A DNA stretch of 64,000 bases from Arthrobacter sp. Bz4 (GTDB lineage Bacteria; Actinomycetota; Actinomycetes; Actinomycetales; Micrococcaceae): NCBI RefSeq assembly GCF_003075455.1, contig NZ_QDAE01000006.1, forward strand, positions 111,650 to 175,649, read 5' to 3'. The first letter of the stretch is position 1, and every line of letters begins with the position of its first letter. Both the position numbers and the translations under genes were made by a program. Positions 34,213-43,339 of the stretch are shown here, piece after piece. A model generated the notes under the pieces. That model searched no databases. It was given only the letters and a program-made list of their open reading frames with translations, and had not been told where the DNA came from.

Positions 34213-34953
34213 CTACTTCTCGAAGTGGGTGGTGGTTGGTGCCTGGTTGGCCGAAGCCACAACCGCGCTGGCAACTTCGCGCAACTTGATGTTGCGGGCA
34301 CTGGATGCGGACTTCAGGATCTCGACCGCCTCGTCCTGCGAGCACCGGTTTTGGGCCATGATGATTCCTGCCGCAAGGTCGATCACCGTGCGGGACCGCA
34401 TGGCGGCTTCGAGGTGCTTGCTGGCATCGCTGAGCTGAGCCATCCGCACCGCAAGCCGCAAGGACTTGGAGGCTTCCAGTGCAAAGGCTTCGGCAGCCGC
34501 GACGGCGTCGTCGTCGAACGCGTTGGTCACGGTCGAATAGAAATCGAGACCAGCCCGCGACTCGCCGCCCAGGGGGACGGGTATCCCCAACGCCGAGCGG
34601 ATGCCGTGCTCGGCGACGGCGTCCCGGTAATCGGGGAACCGGGTGTCATTGGGAACATCGCGCACGTGGACCGTCACGTTTTCGCGTGCGGCCCGCAGGC
34701 ACGGACCGTCGTCGAAGGCGTACTGAATCTCGTCGGTCTTCCGGGCGAGCTCGCTGCTACTGGCGACCGTCCCCATGGTGCGGGGGCGGAGGAGTGTCAG
34801 CCCACACAGCACCTCACCGGAGGCCTTCGACGTCAGCGTTTTCGCGGCCAGCTGGGTGAGCCCGGTGAGAAAAGTGCTCACGTCGTCGCTATCCATCACC
34901 ATGTCCAGCAAAACGTTGTGAATATCCGACTCCACCCGCTGGGCTTCTGACAT
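34213..34953 (-). CDS. GAF and ANTAR domain protein
   Basis: A 246-residue regulator with a GAF sensor domain (residues about 20-165; FDDGPCLRAARENVTVHV and FPDYRDAVAEHGIRSALGIPV are typical) and a C-terminal ANTAR RNA-binding domain (SRTVIDLAAGIIMAQNRCSQ, then an LREVA end). ANTAR proteins bind paired hairpins in mRNA and prevent termination. Its target and the GAF ligand are unknown. The ATG at 34953 has GGAG six bases upstream and is preferred over an in-frame GTG four codons earlier. Confidence 0.9.
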   Translation of the reverse strand: MSEAQRVESDIHNVLLDMVMDSDDVSTFLTGLTQLAAKTLTSKASGEVLCGLTLLRPRTMGTVASSSELARKTDEIQYAFDDGPCLRAARENVTVHVRDVPNDTRFPDYRDAVAEHGIRSALGIPVPLGGESRAGLDFYSTVTNAFDDDAVAAAEAFALEASKSLRLAVRMAQLSDASKHLEAAMRSRTVIDLAAGIIMAQNRCSQDEAVEILKSASSARNIKLREVASAVVASANQAPTTTHFEK

Positions 34954-35361
34954 GCTGTTCTCCACTTCTTGGCGTCCTTCAACGACCCCACACCTGACGG
35001 AGTCAACTCTAATCGGTGCGAGACTCGGGCGGGTTCTGGTCGGCGATCCGGTGTTGAATAGCTGCGCCGCCCAGTCTTGTCGGGATGGGATATAGTCATA
35101 GACAGGTTGAGCAGACAGCCACGGGAACCTCTCCTCGTAAACAGGATTTCGATGGCCTTAACGCTGCACGGATTGCCCCTTCGGGCCCCGGTCAAGACAC
35201 CCACATCCTCCCGCGCCGCGGGCATCTCTCAGACGGCTTGTCCCTCGGCAATTCCGCGTCTGTGAGGACCGCCCTGCGTCCGGCCAGCTGGTGATGTCAC
35301 CCGTTTGGCCCTGCTGCTTTGTCAGCGCCTCCTCGTATTTAGTCATCTTGGAAGGACCCCC
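34954..35361 (+). other. 408-base gap between the GAF-ANTAR gene and a small unknown gene
   Basis: No convincing gene. A -10-like TATAGT lies near 35091 in the plus direction. Several short frames start with GTG or ATG but lack ribosome sites and recognisable composition. The last bases hold GGAAGGA, the ribosome site of the next gene. Confidence 0.35.
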
Positions 35362-35604
35362 ATGACCGACACCACCCGCCTCGCTCCCGATGAGGCGTTC
35401 CCTGACGACCTGACACAGTTGGAGAGCTCCGAGGTGATGATCCTGAACAGCAGGATTCATCGCGAACTCGACGCCGAATACGTCAGGTATGGGCTACCGG
35501 ACCCTGAGACCGAGGGGCGACTCGAGGAGATTACCGAGGAGCTGGATCGTCGTGAGAACCAATGCTACCGGTCGTCGTCACCACAGGAAATCGTCGGCGA
35601 CTAG
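35362..35604 (+). CDS. Small acidic protein of unknown function
   Basis: An 80-residue, strongly acidic, soluble protein. It looks helical, with LEEITEELDRRENQ near the end resembling a short coiled coil. No family is recognised. GGAAGGA lies six to seven bases before the ATG, which supports it as a real gene. It is followed after about 90 bases by another small unknown frame. Confidence 0.6.
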   Translation: MTDTTRLAPDEAFPDDLTQLESSEVMILNSRIHRELDAEYVRYGLPDPETEGRLEEITEELDRRENQCYRSSSPQEIVGD

Positions 35605-35692
35605 CCGGGTCCTCGGCTGCAGGAAGTCCGGGGTAGCTCCACGGGGAGTCATCCGGGCCTTCCCCAGTGGCGCACCGTGAGACGATAATTCC

Positions 35693-35785
35693 ATGAGTAA
35701 ACAGCAGAGTCTTGCTCAAACAGACACCACTCCGGCCCGTCTCCTGGAGTTCGTCGATTCCCCAGCCAGACTGGCGCGCCGCTGA
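35693..35785 (+). CDS. Possible 30-residue peptide upstream of an unknown gene
   Basis: ATG 35693 to TGA 35785, basic C-terminus (RLARR). GACGAT lies six bases before the ATG, in the spacing seen at leaderless starts here. The stop is only five bases before the next ATG, so translation could be coupled. No homology is recognised; it may be chance. Confidence 0.25.
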   Translation: MSKQQSLAQTDTTPARLLEFVDSPARLARR

Positions 35786-35790
35786 TCGCC

Positions 35791-36252
35791 ATGGGATTCT
35801 TCTCCGCTGCCCGACAAGGGCGCAAGGACGATGCCGAGCTCGGCACGGGCGTCTGGCGGCGTGCCCATGACCGCTTCCGCCGCGGCCTGGACCGGTATCA
35901 CCAGATTCTTGAAGGCGTGGCCGACGACGAGGTCTATAACCAGCTGGCCGGACTGGCCAATGAGCTCGGGCCCCTGCTGGAACGGGTGCACACCATTTGT
36001 GTGACCGCGCAGGCGTCATCACCCAGCCAGGGGTTGGACATCCCGGGCGCGCTCACGCCAGTACACAGGGCGCTTTCGAGGGCCGGAAACTCCCTCGCGA
36101 CAACGGCCGAGGCGGCCGCGATGGCGAGGCTCGACGGCGAACGCTGGGGGCTGGCATCTGCTGGCCTGGATAACGTGAAAAGGCGAGCCGACCTGGTCGA
36201 AGAAGATATTGCCGAAGCTGAACGTCAATTGGCGGCAAGCCTGAACGTCTGA
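35791..36252 (+). CDS. Helical protein of unknown function
   Basis: A 153-residue soluble protein, rich in Ala, Arg and Glu, mostly helical. Recurrent hydrophobic spacing suggests coiled-coil or four-helix packing: VYNQLAGLANELGPLLERVH, then a C-terminal VEEDIAEAERQLAAS. No domain is recognised. The ATG has no clear ribosome site; it may be translated by coupling to the short frame ending five bases upstream. A short spacer with AAAAAGGG follows, then the aldo/keto reductase gene. Confidence 0.65.
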   Translation: MGFFSAARQGRKDDAELGTGVWRRAHDRFRRGLDRYHQILEGVADDEVYNQLAGLANELGPLLERVHTICVTAQASSPSQGLDIPGALTPVHRALSRAGNSLATTAEAAAMARLDGERWGLASAGLDNVKRRADLVEEDIAEAERQLAASLNV

Positions 36253-36340
36253 CAATAAAAAGGGTGCTGACGAAATAATTCGGCGTGGATAGCGGTTCAC
36301 TTTAGTGACATCGCATTCATTCACACGGCGAAAGGCATTT

Positions 36341-37180
36341 ATGACTACCTCACCGAATCTCACATTCCACGATGGCGTTAGCATCCCCCAGCTCGGCTAC
36401 GGCGTATGGCAGGTTGACGACGCAACCGCGGAAGACGTCGTCGGGCGCGCCTTCAAGGCCGGGTACCGCCACATCGATACGGCGGCCGCCTACCAGAACG
36501 AAGCGGGTGTAGGCCGGGCCATTGCTGCCTCCGGTCTGGACCGCGACGAGCTTTTCATCACCACAAAGCTGTGGAACGCCGACCAGGGTTATGAGAGCAC
36601 GCTTAAGGCGTTCGACGTCTCGATGGAGAAGCTTGGCCTGGAGAAGCTCGATCTTTACCTGATCCATTGGCTGCAACCGAAGCAGGGTAAGTACCTTGAT
36701 ACGTGGAAGGCGCTGATCGAACTGCAGAAGCAGGGGCGGGTCACTTCGATCGGGGTGTCGAACTTCACCGTCGAGGCTCTTCAGGAGATCATCGACGCAA
36801 CCGGAGTCGTTCCCGTGATCAACCAGGTGGAGACGCACCCGTTCTTCAACCAGGCGGAGCTCAAGGCCTTCCATCAGGAGAAGGGCATCCTGCACGAGTC
36901 CTGGTCGCCGCTGGGTTCGGGCAAGGGGCTCCTCGAAGACCCAGCCCTGGTCGAGATCGCCTCCAAGCACAACGCCACACCGGCACAGGTTGTCGTGGCC
37001 TGGCACCTCGCGCTCGGCAACGTGGTGATCCCGAAGTCAGTCACTGAGTCTCGGATTGTCGAGAACTGGGACGCCCTGGATGTCACGCTCGACGCCGGGG
37101 ACATCGACGCCATCAACGCCCTCGATAAGGGTGCCGACGGGCGTATCGGCGCGGACCCGGCAACTGCCGACTTCGCCTAA
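36341..37180 (+). CDS. Aldo/keto reductase
   Basis: A 279-residue NADPH-dependent carbonyl reductase of the 2,5-diketo-D-gluconate reductase-like group. The catalytic tetrad is visible: Asp and Tyr in GYRHIDTAAAYQNE, Lys in FITTKLWN and His in LIHWL. The cofactor end reads VVIPKSVTESRIVENW. It likely reduces aldehydes or ketones; the natural substrate is not clear. The ATG at 36341 has GAAAGG seven bases upstream and is better than an in-frame start 36 bases earlier. Repeats and a hairpin follow the stop. Confidence 0.92.
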   Translation: MTTSPNLTFHDGVSIPQLGYGVWQVDDATAEDVVGRAFKAGYRHIDTAAAYQNEAGVGRAIAASGLDRDELFITTKLWNADQGYESTLKAFDVSMEKLGLEKLDLYLIHWLQPKQGKYLDTWKALIELQKQGRVTSIGVSNFTVEALQEIIDATGVVPVINQVETHPFFNQAELKAFHQEKGILHESWSPLGSGKGLLEDPALVEIASKHNATPAQVVVAWHLALGNVVIPKSVTESRIVENWDALDVTLDAGDIDAINALDKGADGRIGADPATADFA

Positions 37181-37207
37181 CCGCCAGGCGCGTTAGCTTC
37201 ACGCGCT

Positions 37208-37232
37208 CCGGTAAGCAACCTGGACATCGGTG
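37208..37232 (-). repeat. Dispersed CCAGGTTGCT repeat, inverted copy
   Basis: On the minus strand this reads CACCGATGTCCAGGTTGCTT and goes on ACCGG. It is the inverted partner of 37246-37270, and together they can form a long hairpin after the aldo/keto reductase gene. Confidence 0.7.
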
Positions 37233-37245
37233 TGGGAAATTCCCT

Positions 37246-37290
37246 CACCGGTGTCCAGGTTGCTAACGCGTGTCCGGGTTGCTCACCGGA
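37246..37290 (+). repeat. Two tandem copies of the CCAGGTTGCT repeat
   Basis: GTGTCCAGGTTGCTAACGC (from 37251) and GTGTCCGGGTTGCTCACCG (from 37270) follow head to tail with a 19-base period. The same core is at 6066-6089. Confidence 0.7.
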
Positions 37291-37299
37291 TTAAAGAAG

Positions 37300-37375
37300 T
37301 GGAGCCTCCTGCCAGAGTCGAACTGGCGACCTTCTCATTACGAGTGAGACGCTCTACCGACTGAGCTAAGGAGGC
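37300..37375 (-). tRNA. tRNA-Thr (CGT)
   Basis: Minus-strand cloverleaf: acceptor GCCTCCT pairs with AGGAGGC, discriminator T, encoded CCA; D-arm AGCTCAGTCGGTAGAGC; anticodon stem TCTCA/TGAGA around CTCGTAA. The anticodon CGT reads ACG. Confidence 0.95.
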
Positions 37376-37473
37376 TGAAGCTTCAGGAGACGCGCGTGAG
37401 CACGGCCCAATCCACAAGCGTCAACTCTATAAGAGCAGCCGCGTGCAGGTCAAAAGCAGCCACGGTGGGCGCG

Positions 37474-39029
37474 TCAGTCGCAGCTGACACCGTCCTCGGG
37501 CAGCGTGCCGTCAACGAAATAGTCATCCACGAGGTCCCCGATGCAGTCGCCGGCCCGACCGTAGGCGGTGTGACCTTCGCCGTCCCAGGTGACGTGGACT
37601 GAGGTTTCGAGCTGATCCGCCAGCGCCAGCGACCAGTCGTAGGGCGTCGCGGGGTCTCCGGTGGTGCCGATGACCAGCATTGGTGCGGCATCGGGGGCCG
37701 ACGCCGGAGCGGGCTCGAGCACCGGCCCGTACTCCCACGCGTCGCAGGTCACCCCGCCGTAGGCTAGATAGGGGCCGAAGGTCGGCGAAGCCTCGGCTAG
37801 TTCGTCGGCGTCGGCCGCCAACGCCGCGGGGTCATTGGTCATCGGGTAGTCGAGGCAGTTGATCGCGATGAACGCTGCGTTGCTGTTGGTGAGGTAGCTG
37901 CCGTCTGCTTCGCGTTCAGCACCGAGGTCTGCCAGTTGCAGCATCGCGGACGGGTCGCCCTGCAGCGCCTGGTCGAGCGCGCCGGTGAGCAGGGTCCAGT
38001 TGTTGTTGTCATACAGCGGCAGGATGAAGCCGCTGAAGAAGGTGCCGATCGTGACCAGCCGGCCGTCAGCGGCGGTCATCGGACTTTCCTCGACCGACCG
38101 GAACAGGTCCTGGATAACTGCCACGCCCTCCTCGATTCCGGCGGGAAGGGGGCAGTCGCTGGAGAGCTGGCAGTCAGCCACATAGGTGCGCAGCGCCGTC
38201 TCGAAGGCCTGGGCCTGCCCCAGCGTGATCTCTTCATTGCTTAAGGACGGGTCCACTGCGCCGTCCAGCACCAGTCGCCCGGTGTTGGCGGGGAACAGTT
38301 CGGCGTAGGCCGCACCGAGTGCCGTGCCGTAGGAGAACCCAAGGTAGTTGAGGTCCTGGTCGCCGACGGCGGCACGCAGAATGTCCAGGTCGCGGGCCGC
38401 GCTGTCGGTGTCCACGTACCCGAGCAGCTCACCGGTTCGTTCGGCGCACTGTGCGGCGAAGTCCTCGGCTTCGGCGGTGAGCGTCTCAAACGCTTCCTCG
38501 TCGAGATCTCCGGCTCCAGATATTCCAGCCTGTCCGCTTCGCGCTCCTCGTCGGTCTGGCAGTCGACGGCCGACGATTTCCCCACCCCGCGGGGGTCGAA
38601 GCCGACGACGTCGTAAGCCTCCCGCAACCGGTCGCTGGTGACGTACGTCAGTGCGTCCTTGACGATGTTGACGCCGGACCCGCCCGGGCCGCCCGGATTG
38701 ACCAGCACCGAACCCTGGGATTCGCCCGTCGCGTCGCTGCGAATCAGGGCGATATTGATCGAGTCGCGCGCAGGGTCGGCGTAATCCAGCGGGACCTGGA
38801 CGGTGGCGCAGGCGAACGTCTCCTCGCACAGCTCCCAGGCCACCTCCTGGGTGTAGAAGCTTTCGAGGTCCGCGGGCACATCCCCAACGACCTCGGGGTT
38901 CACTGATTCGACCCCCGTTTCCGGACCATCGCCCGGCCCGGGGGAGAGCAGCTGGCAGCCGGACAGCGCCAGCGCGCCGGAGAGGACGACGGCGGCTGAG
39001 GCCAGACGACGGTGGGGAAAACGTCTCAC
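37474..39029 (-). pseudogene. Secreted TAP-like alpha/beta hydrolase (peptidase) lipoprotein, frameshifted
   Basis: About 518 codons after restoring one base. The N-terminus has a lipobox LALSGC; NPGGPGGSGV forms the oxyanion region; nucleophile GFSYGTALG; the C-terminal TAP domain holds LVIGTTGDPATPY (Asp) and GEGHTAYGR (His). The family includes tripeptidyl aminopeptidases and SlpD/E-like exported hydrolases. The frame changes at about 38511-38514: reading ...DRLEYLE must continue into GDLDEEAF, which needs one extra base (for example one G before CC to give E-A-G-D-L). The span is one base short of a multiple of three. It overlaps holB by four bases and is the last gene of the tmk-holB operon. 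Confidence 0.85.
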
Positions 39030-40189
39030 GCGGTGTAATCCTTTTCGGGGAGGAGGCTGACTGCCATGGCCTCGATGGCAAGCAACGGGGCAACGTTGGT
39101 GTTAACGATCCGGTCCCGCACTTTGTTGATGGCCTCAATCCGCACCAGTGTCCCCTCGGGTGTCCCGGACCGGGCGAACGCCTCCAGCTCGGGGCGCAGC
39201 GGCTCGTTCACCAGATCGCGACCGCTGGAAACCTGCAGCATCAGCACATCCCGGTAGAAGGACGTCAGGTCGGTCAGCGCACGGTCAAAGTAGTCGTTCT
39301 TCGACCGCTTGGCCCTGCGGGTCTGGTCATCCTCCAACCGCTTGACCTGCCCCCGGATAGCCGGCGGCAGGGTGCCGCTTTCGGGCGCGCCGAGGGTAGC
39401 GAGCAGTGTGGCCTTCTCCTGGGCATCCCGCTGCTCGAAGGAGCTCTGCGCCTCGGCCTCGGCTAGTTTCACCAGGTCCGCCGCCGCCTTCATTGCCCCG
39501 GCGACGCTCTTCAGATCAAGCGGCAATCTCACGATCTGGTTCCGCCGGTCCCGGGCGCCGTCGTCGGTGGCGAGCCGTTTGGCCACGCCGATGTGGCTTT
39601 GCGCTGCCCGCGCTGCGGCTTCCGCCGTCGCCGGATCGATTCCGTCGCGGCGGACCAACAGGTCGGCCACGTCCTGCACCGGCGGCAGTCGCAGGTTGAC
39701 GGCCCGGCACCGGGATCTGATGGTCACCAGCACGTCGCCGGGGCTCGGCGCGCACAGCAACCAGATAGTCCGGGGCGGCGGCTCTTCGATGGCCTTCAAC
39801 AGCACATTGGTGCTGCGCTCCTGCATCCGGTCGGCGTCCTCCACGATGATGACCCGCCAGCGGCCGGTGGACGGCTTGTCCTGTGCTTTACGAACCAGTT
39901 CCCGCGCCTCATCAATGCTGATTGTCACTTTTTCGGTGGTGACGTTGGTGATGTCGGCGTGCGAGCCTGCCAGGGCGGTCCGGCATGCCCTGCACTCCCC
40001 GCAACCTCGCTCGTCCAATGCGTCCCGGTCGCAGAGCAGTGCGGCGGCGAATGCCCGTGCGGCGTTGGACCGACCCGATCCCGGTGGACCGGTGAACAGC
40101 CAGGCGTGGTTCGGCTGACCGGCAGACGCGGCGCGTTTGAGCTGCTCAACCACGGGCTCCTGACCCATCAGGAAGGTCCATACGCTCAC
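39026..40189 (-). CDS. holB: DNA polymerase III subunit delta'
   Basis: A 387-residue clamp-loader AAA+ subunit. The P-loop-like GPPGSGRSNAA lacks the catalytic Lys (Arg instead), a common trait of delta'. A zinc-binding CGECRAC segment, IIVEDADRM as Walker B-like, and NVLLKAIEEPPPRTIWLL before sensor 1 are present. It holds the clamp loader together so that the sliding clamp can be opened. It overlaps tmk upstream and the TAP-type gene downstream by four bases each. Confidence 0.93.
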   Translation of the reverse strand: MSVWTFLMGQEPVVEQLKRAASAGQPNHAWLFTGPPGSGRSNAARAFAAALLCDRDALDERGCGECRACRTALAGSHADITNVTTEKVTISIDEARELVRKAQDKPSTGRWRVIIVEDADRMQERSTNVLLKAIEEPPPRTIWLLCAPSPGDVLVTIRSRCRAVNLRLPPVQDVADLLVRRDGIDPATAEAAARAAQSHIGVAKRLATDDGARDRRNQIVRLPLDLKSVAGAMKAAADLVKLAEAEAQSSFEQRDAQEKATLLATLGAPESGTLPPAIRGQVKRLEDDQTRRAKRSKNDYFDRALTDLTSFYRDVLMLQVSSGRDLVNEPLRPELEAFARSGTPEGTLVRIEAINKVRDRIVNTNVAPLLAIEAMAVSLLPEKDYTA

Positions 40190-40830
40190 GACAGATGCTC
40201 CTCGACTGCTTTGAGGATGGCGTCCGCCAAGTCAGTGACCGGGTTCCGGGCCGGCAGCACCAGATATTGGGCCGGGTCGGCGGCCGCCCGTTCGAGGAAC
40301 GCCCCGCGGATCAGCGCATGGAAAATGTCCGGCTCGGATTCCAGCCGGTCCTCAGCCCCGTTCTGCATCCGGCGTCCACGCCCCTCCAACGGGTCGACGT
40401 CGAGCAGCACCGTGAGATCGGGGCGCAACCCCTCGACGGCCCACAAGTTGACCTCGAGCACGCTATCCGTCCCCAGGCCGCGCCCGGCGCCCTGATAGGC
40501 CACCGAGGAGTCGATGTATCGATCGCAGACGACGACGGCGCCCCGCTCCAGCGCGGGCAGGATCGTCTGGTGGACATGCGCCGCCCTGGACGCCGCGAAG
40601 ATGAGGGCCTCGGTCCGGGGATCAATGTCGCCCTGACCGTGATCGAGGACCAGAGAGCGGAGTTTCTCCCCAATGACCGTGCCACCAGGTTCCCGGGTGC
40701 GTATCACTTCAAGGCCGCGTTTCTGCAGCGCGGTGGCCAGCAGACCCGCCTGGGTGGACTTGCCGGCGCCGTCGCCGCCTTCGAAAGCAATGAACAGCCC
40801 GGACGTGCGGCGTGCGGATGGTGTACTCAC
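40186..40830 (-). CDS. tmk: Thymidylate kinase
   Basis: Phosphorylates dTMP to dTDP. The 214 residues show P-loop FEGGDGAGKSTQAG near residue 15, the DR(Y/H) motif CDRYIDSSVAYQGAGRG, and TREPGGTVIGEKLR. The start is GTG at 40830, six bases after TAGGCT (leaderless pattern). First gene of the tmk-holB-TAP operon and divergent from metB. Confidence 0.94.
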   Translation of the reverse strand: MSTPSARRTSGLFIAFEGGDGAGKSTQAGLLATALQKRGLEVIRTREPGGTVIGEKLRSLVLDHGQGDIDPRTEALIFAASRAAHVHQTILPALERGAVVVCDRYIDSSVAYQGAGRGLGTDSVLEVNLWAVEGLRPDLTVLLDVDPLEGRGRRMQNGAEDRLESEPDIFHALIRGAFLERAAADPAQYLVLPARNPVTDLADAILKAVEEHLS

Positions 40831-40939
40831 CCGACCAGCCTATCGAGGATCACCGACACACTTGTCCTGCCGGCCGTCACCCGGCCCAGGGGAGCGGGTC
40901 ACATTTCACCCGGTCGCCACGGCCAACTACCCTGAACCC

Positions 40940-42103
40940 ATGACCCACCACGATCACCACCAGCTCGCCCCGGACACGATAGTGGTGGCCGCCGGCCGTC
41001 CCCCGCGGGAGCACGATGCCCCGGTGAACCCGCCGATCGTGCTGTCCTCTACCTTCCACGAGGCGGTGGATCCAGCGGCGGGGGACCGCATCTATGGCCG
41101 CATGTCCAACCCCACCTGGGACCCGTTCGAGGAAGCCCTCGGCAAGCTCGAGGGTGCGGCGCTGCCGGCCCGCGTGTTCAGCTCAGGCCTGGGTGCTGCT
41201 GCTGCCGCGTTGTCGCTGGTGCCGACGGGCGGCAACGTTGTCATGCCCCGCCACGCCTACGCCGGGTCGCTCAGCCTCGCCGGTGATGAGGCGTCGCGCG
41301 GCCGGTTCACTGTGCAGACGGTTGACGTCGCCGACACTGACCAGGTGCTCGCCGCCCTGGCCGGCACCGACCTGCTCTGGCTGGAAAGCCCCACCAACCC
41401 CATGCTCGAAGTGGCCGACCTGCGCACCATCATCAGCGCCGCGAAAAAGGCTGGAGTCACGGTGGTGGTTGACAACACGTTCAACACGCCCCTGGTTTGC
41501 CGGCCCCTGGACTTCGGCGCCGACGTCGTGCTCCACTCGGTGACCAAGTATCTGGCCGGTCACTCCGACGTCGTCCTGGGCGCCCTGGCCACCTCCGACC
41601 CTGATCTGCAGGCGAAACTGCTCAAGCACCGCACCCTGTATGGGGCCATTGCCGGACCGTTCGAGGTCTGGCTGGCGCTCCGCGGGCTACGTACGCTGGC
41701 CCTCCGGGTTGAACGGTCCCAGGCCACGGCCCTGTACCTTGCGCGCAAACTCCAGTACCACCCGGCTCTGACCAGGGTTCGGTTCCCCGGACTACCCGAA
41801 GATCCCGGGCACCAGCGCGCCGCCGACCAGCTGAACGGCTTCGGCTCAATTATCAGCATCGAACTGGCAGATGTGGCAGCAGCCGAGGCCCTGGTCTCGG
41901 CGGTGCGCCTGTGGCTGCCAGCAACTTCCCTGGGTGGCGTCGAATCATTGATCGAACGACGGCGGCGGCAGACCGGCGAGCCGGTGACCGTGCCGGAATC
42001 CCTGGTGCGGCTCTCGGTTGGGATCGAAAACCCCGAGGACCTGTGGGCGGATCTGGAGCAGGCCCTGGCCGGGCTGGGAGAACTCGACGACTCCACCCGA
42101 TAA
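40940..42103 (+). CDS. metB: Cystathionine gamma-synthase-family PLP enzyme
   Basis: A 387-residue Cys/Met metabolism PLP enzyme. Key marks are GRMSNPTWDPFEEALGKLEG, the PLP phosphate site near VFSSGLGA, WLESPTNPMLEVAD, and the PLP Lys in HSVTKYLAGHSD. It probably makes cystathionine from O-acyl-homoserine and cysteine, although gamma- and beta-lyase relatives look similar. ATG 40940 is six bases after TACCCT (leaderless); a longer open frame upstream overlaps tmk and lacks support. Confidence 0.82.
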   Translation: MTHHDHHQLAPDTIVVAAGRPPREHDAPVNPPIVLSSTFHEAVDPAAGDRIYGRMSNPTWDPFEEALGKLEGAALPARVFSSGLGAAAAALSLVPTGGNVVMPRHAYAGSLSLAGDEASRGRFTVQTVDVADTDQVLAALAGTDLLWLESPTNPMLEVADLRTIISAAKKAGVTVVVDNTFNTPLVCRPLDFGADVVLHSVTKYLAGHSDVVLGALATSDPDLQAKLLKHRTLYGAIAGPFEVWLALRGLRTLALRVERSQATALYLARKLQYHPALTRVRFPGLPEDPGHQRAADQLNGFGSIISIELADVAAAEALVSAVRLWLPATSLGGVESLIERRRRQTGEPVTVPESLVRLSVGIENPEDLWADLEQALAGLGELDDSTR

Positions 42104-42112
42104 GCTGGACCC

Positions 42113-42436
42113 GTGAACATCGCTTATGACATTCGGAATTATCTGTACCTGGCGCTCGGGTTGGTGGCGGTTGGTATTGAGATCTGGGCGCTTGTCGATT
42201 GCGTGAGGCGGCCCGCCGCGAACTTTGAGGCCACGATGAAGCGCACCAAGGGCTTCTGGACCGCGATGACCGGTGGAGCTGCCACCGTTGGCGTGCTGAC
42301 GGTCCTCGTGACCGCATCTGGGCTCTTCGGCCTGCTGCAGATCGTCGCAGTGATTGCGGCGTGCGTCTACCTCGCAGACGTGAAACCGGCCGTCTCCGAG
42401 GTGCGGGGTGGCAGCGGTCCCTACGGCCCGTGGTAA
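42113..42436 (+). CDS. DUF2516 family membrane protein
   Basis: A 107-residue protein with about three membrane segments: YLYLALGLVAVGIEIWALVDC, a middle segment after TKGFWTA, and LLQIVAVIAACVYLADV. It matches DUF2516, a conserved actinobacterial family of unknown role. The GTG start is six bases after TAAGCT, which overlaps the metB stop region. Confidence 0.85.
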   Translation: MNIAYDIRNYLYLALGLVAVGIEIWALVDCVRRPAANFEATMKRTKGFWTAMTGGAATVGVLTVLVTASGLFGLLQIVAVIAACVYLADVKPAVSEVRGGSGPYGPW

Positions 42437-42501
42437 CCCACCGCCAGTAACAGAAGTGCACGACGGATGAACCTGAGCCTCCCATACGGCAGACTAAACC
42501 C

Positions 42502-43251
42502 ATGACTTCCTACAAAGTGATCCTGCTCCGCCACGGCCAAAGTGAGTGGAACGAGAAAAACCTCTTCACCGGGTGGGTTGATGTGCCGCTCACCGAACAG
42601 GGCCGTGCCGAAGCCATCCGAGGCGGTGAACTGCTCGTCGAGGCCGGGCTTCTCCCCGACATCGTTTACACCTCACGGCAAAAGCGGGCCATCATCACGG
42701 CCAACCTCGCTCTCGAAGCCGCTGACCGCAGCTGGATTGACGTCAAACGCCACTGGCGGCTCAACGAACGCCACTACGGAGCCCTGCAGGGCAAGGACAA
42801 GGCGCAGACGCTCGCCGAGTTCGGTGAAGCCCAGTTCATGGAGTGGCGACGCTCCTATGACACCCCGCCGCCGCCCATCGAGGACAGCAGCGAGTTTTCC
42901 CAGGCCAACGACCCGCGCTACGCGGACCTCGGCGACGCCGTTCCCCGCACCGAATGTCTCAAGGACGTCCTCGACCGGTTCCTCCCATACTGGGAATCTG
43001 ACATCGCCCCCGACATCAAAGCGGGCAAGACGGTCCTCATCGCAGCTCACGGAAATTCGCTGCGCGCGCTGGTGAAGCACCTCGACGGCATCAGCGACGC
43101 CGACATCGCGTCGCTGAACATCCCCACCGGTATCCCGCTGATCTACGAGCTGGACGAAAACCTGGTGCCAGTCAAGGCTGGCGGCACCTACCTCGACGCT
43201 GACGCCGCAGCCGCAGCGATTGAAGCCGTCGCCAACCAGGGCAAGCACTAA
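42502..43251 (+). CDS. gpmA: 2,3-bisphosphoglycerate-dependent phosphoglycerate mutase
   Basis: A 249-residue glycolytic enzyme that interconverts 3- and 2-phosphoglycerate. The phosphorylated His is in [19 protein letters not shown] (residues 8-26), [14 protein letters not shown] and [17 protein letters not shown] follow, and the second His is in [22 protein letters not shown] six bases before the ATG suggests a leaderless message. A strong hairpin follows the stop. Confidence 0.96.
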   Translation: MTSYKVILLRHGQSEWNEKNLFTGWVDVPLTEQGRAEAIRGGELLVEAGLLPDIVYTSRQKRAIITANLALEAADRSWIDVKRHWRLNERHYGALQGKDKAQTLAEFGEAQFMEWRRSYDTPPPPIEDSSEFSQANDPRYADLGDAVPRTECLKDVLDRFLPYWESDIAPDIKAGKTVLIAAHGNSLRALVKHLDGISDADIASLNIPTGIPLIYELDENLVPVKAGGTYLDADAAAAAIEAVANQGKH

Positions 43252-43260
43252 CAGTCAACC

Positions 43261-43306
43261 AACGACGACGACGGCCGGTCCCCCTCACGGGGCCGGCGTC
43301 GTCGTT
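43261..43306. terminator. Terminator of gpmA
   Basis: AACGACGACG-type left arm and CGTCGTCGTT right arm around GGCCGG(T)CCCC/GGGGCCGG, with a 4-base loop and a small bulge. It lies between convergent gpmA and phoU. Confidence 0.75.
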
Positions 43307-43339
43307 CAGGCCTGGGGGCTAACCCGGCGATATGTCGTT

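Noticed and set aside
37300..37375. The tRNA-Thr and nearby repeats as an integration site
   Set aside because: No integrase, no duplicated tRNA end and no change of gene content beside it; the repeats also occur next to upp.
40673..40939. N-terminal extension of metB
   Set aside because: The extra codons overlap tmk and have no family similarity; the ATG at 40940 has a well spaced -10 box.
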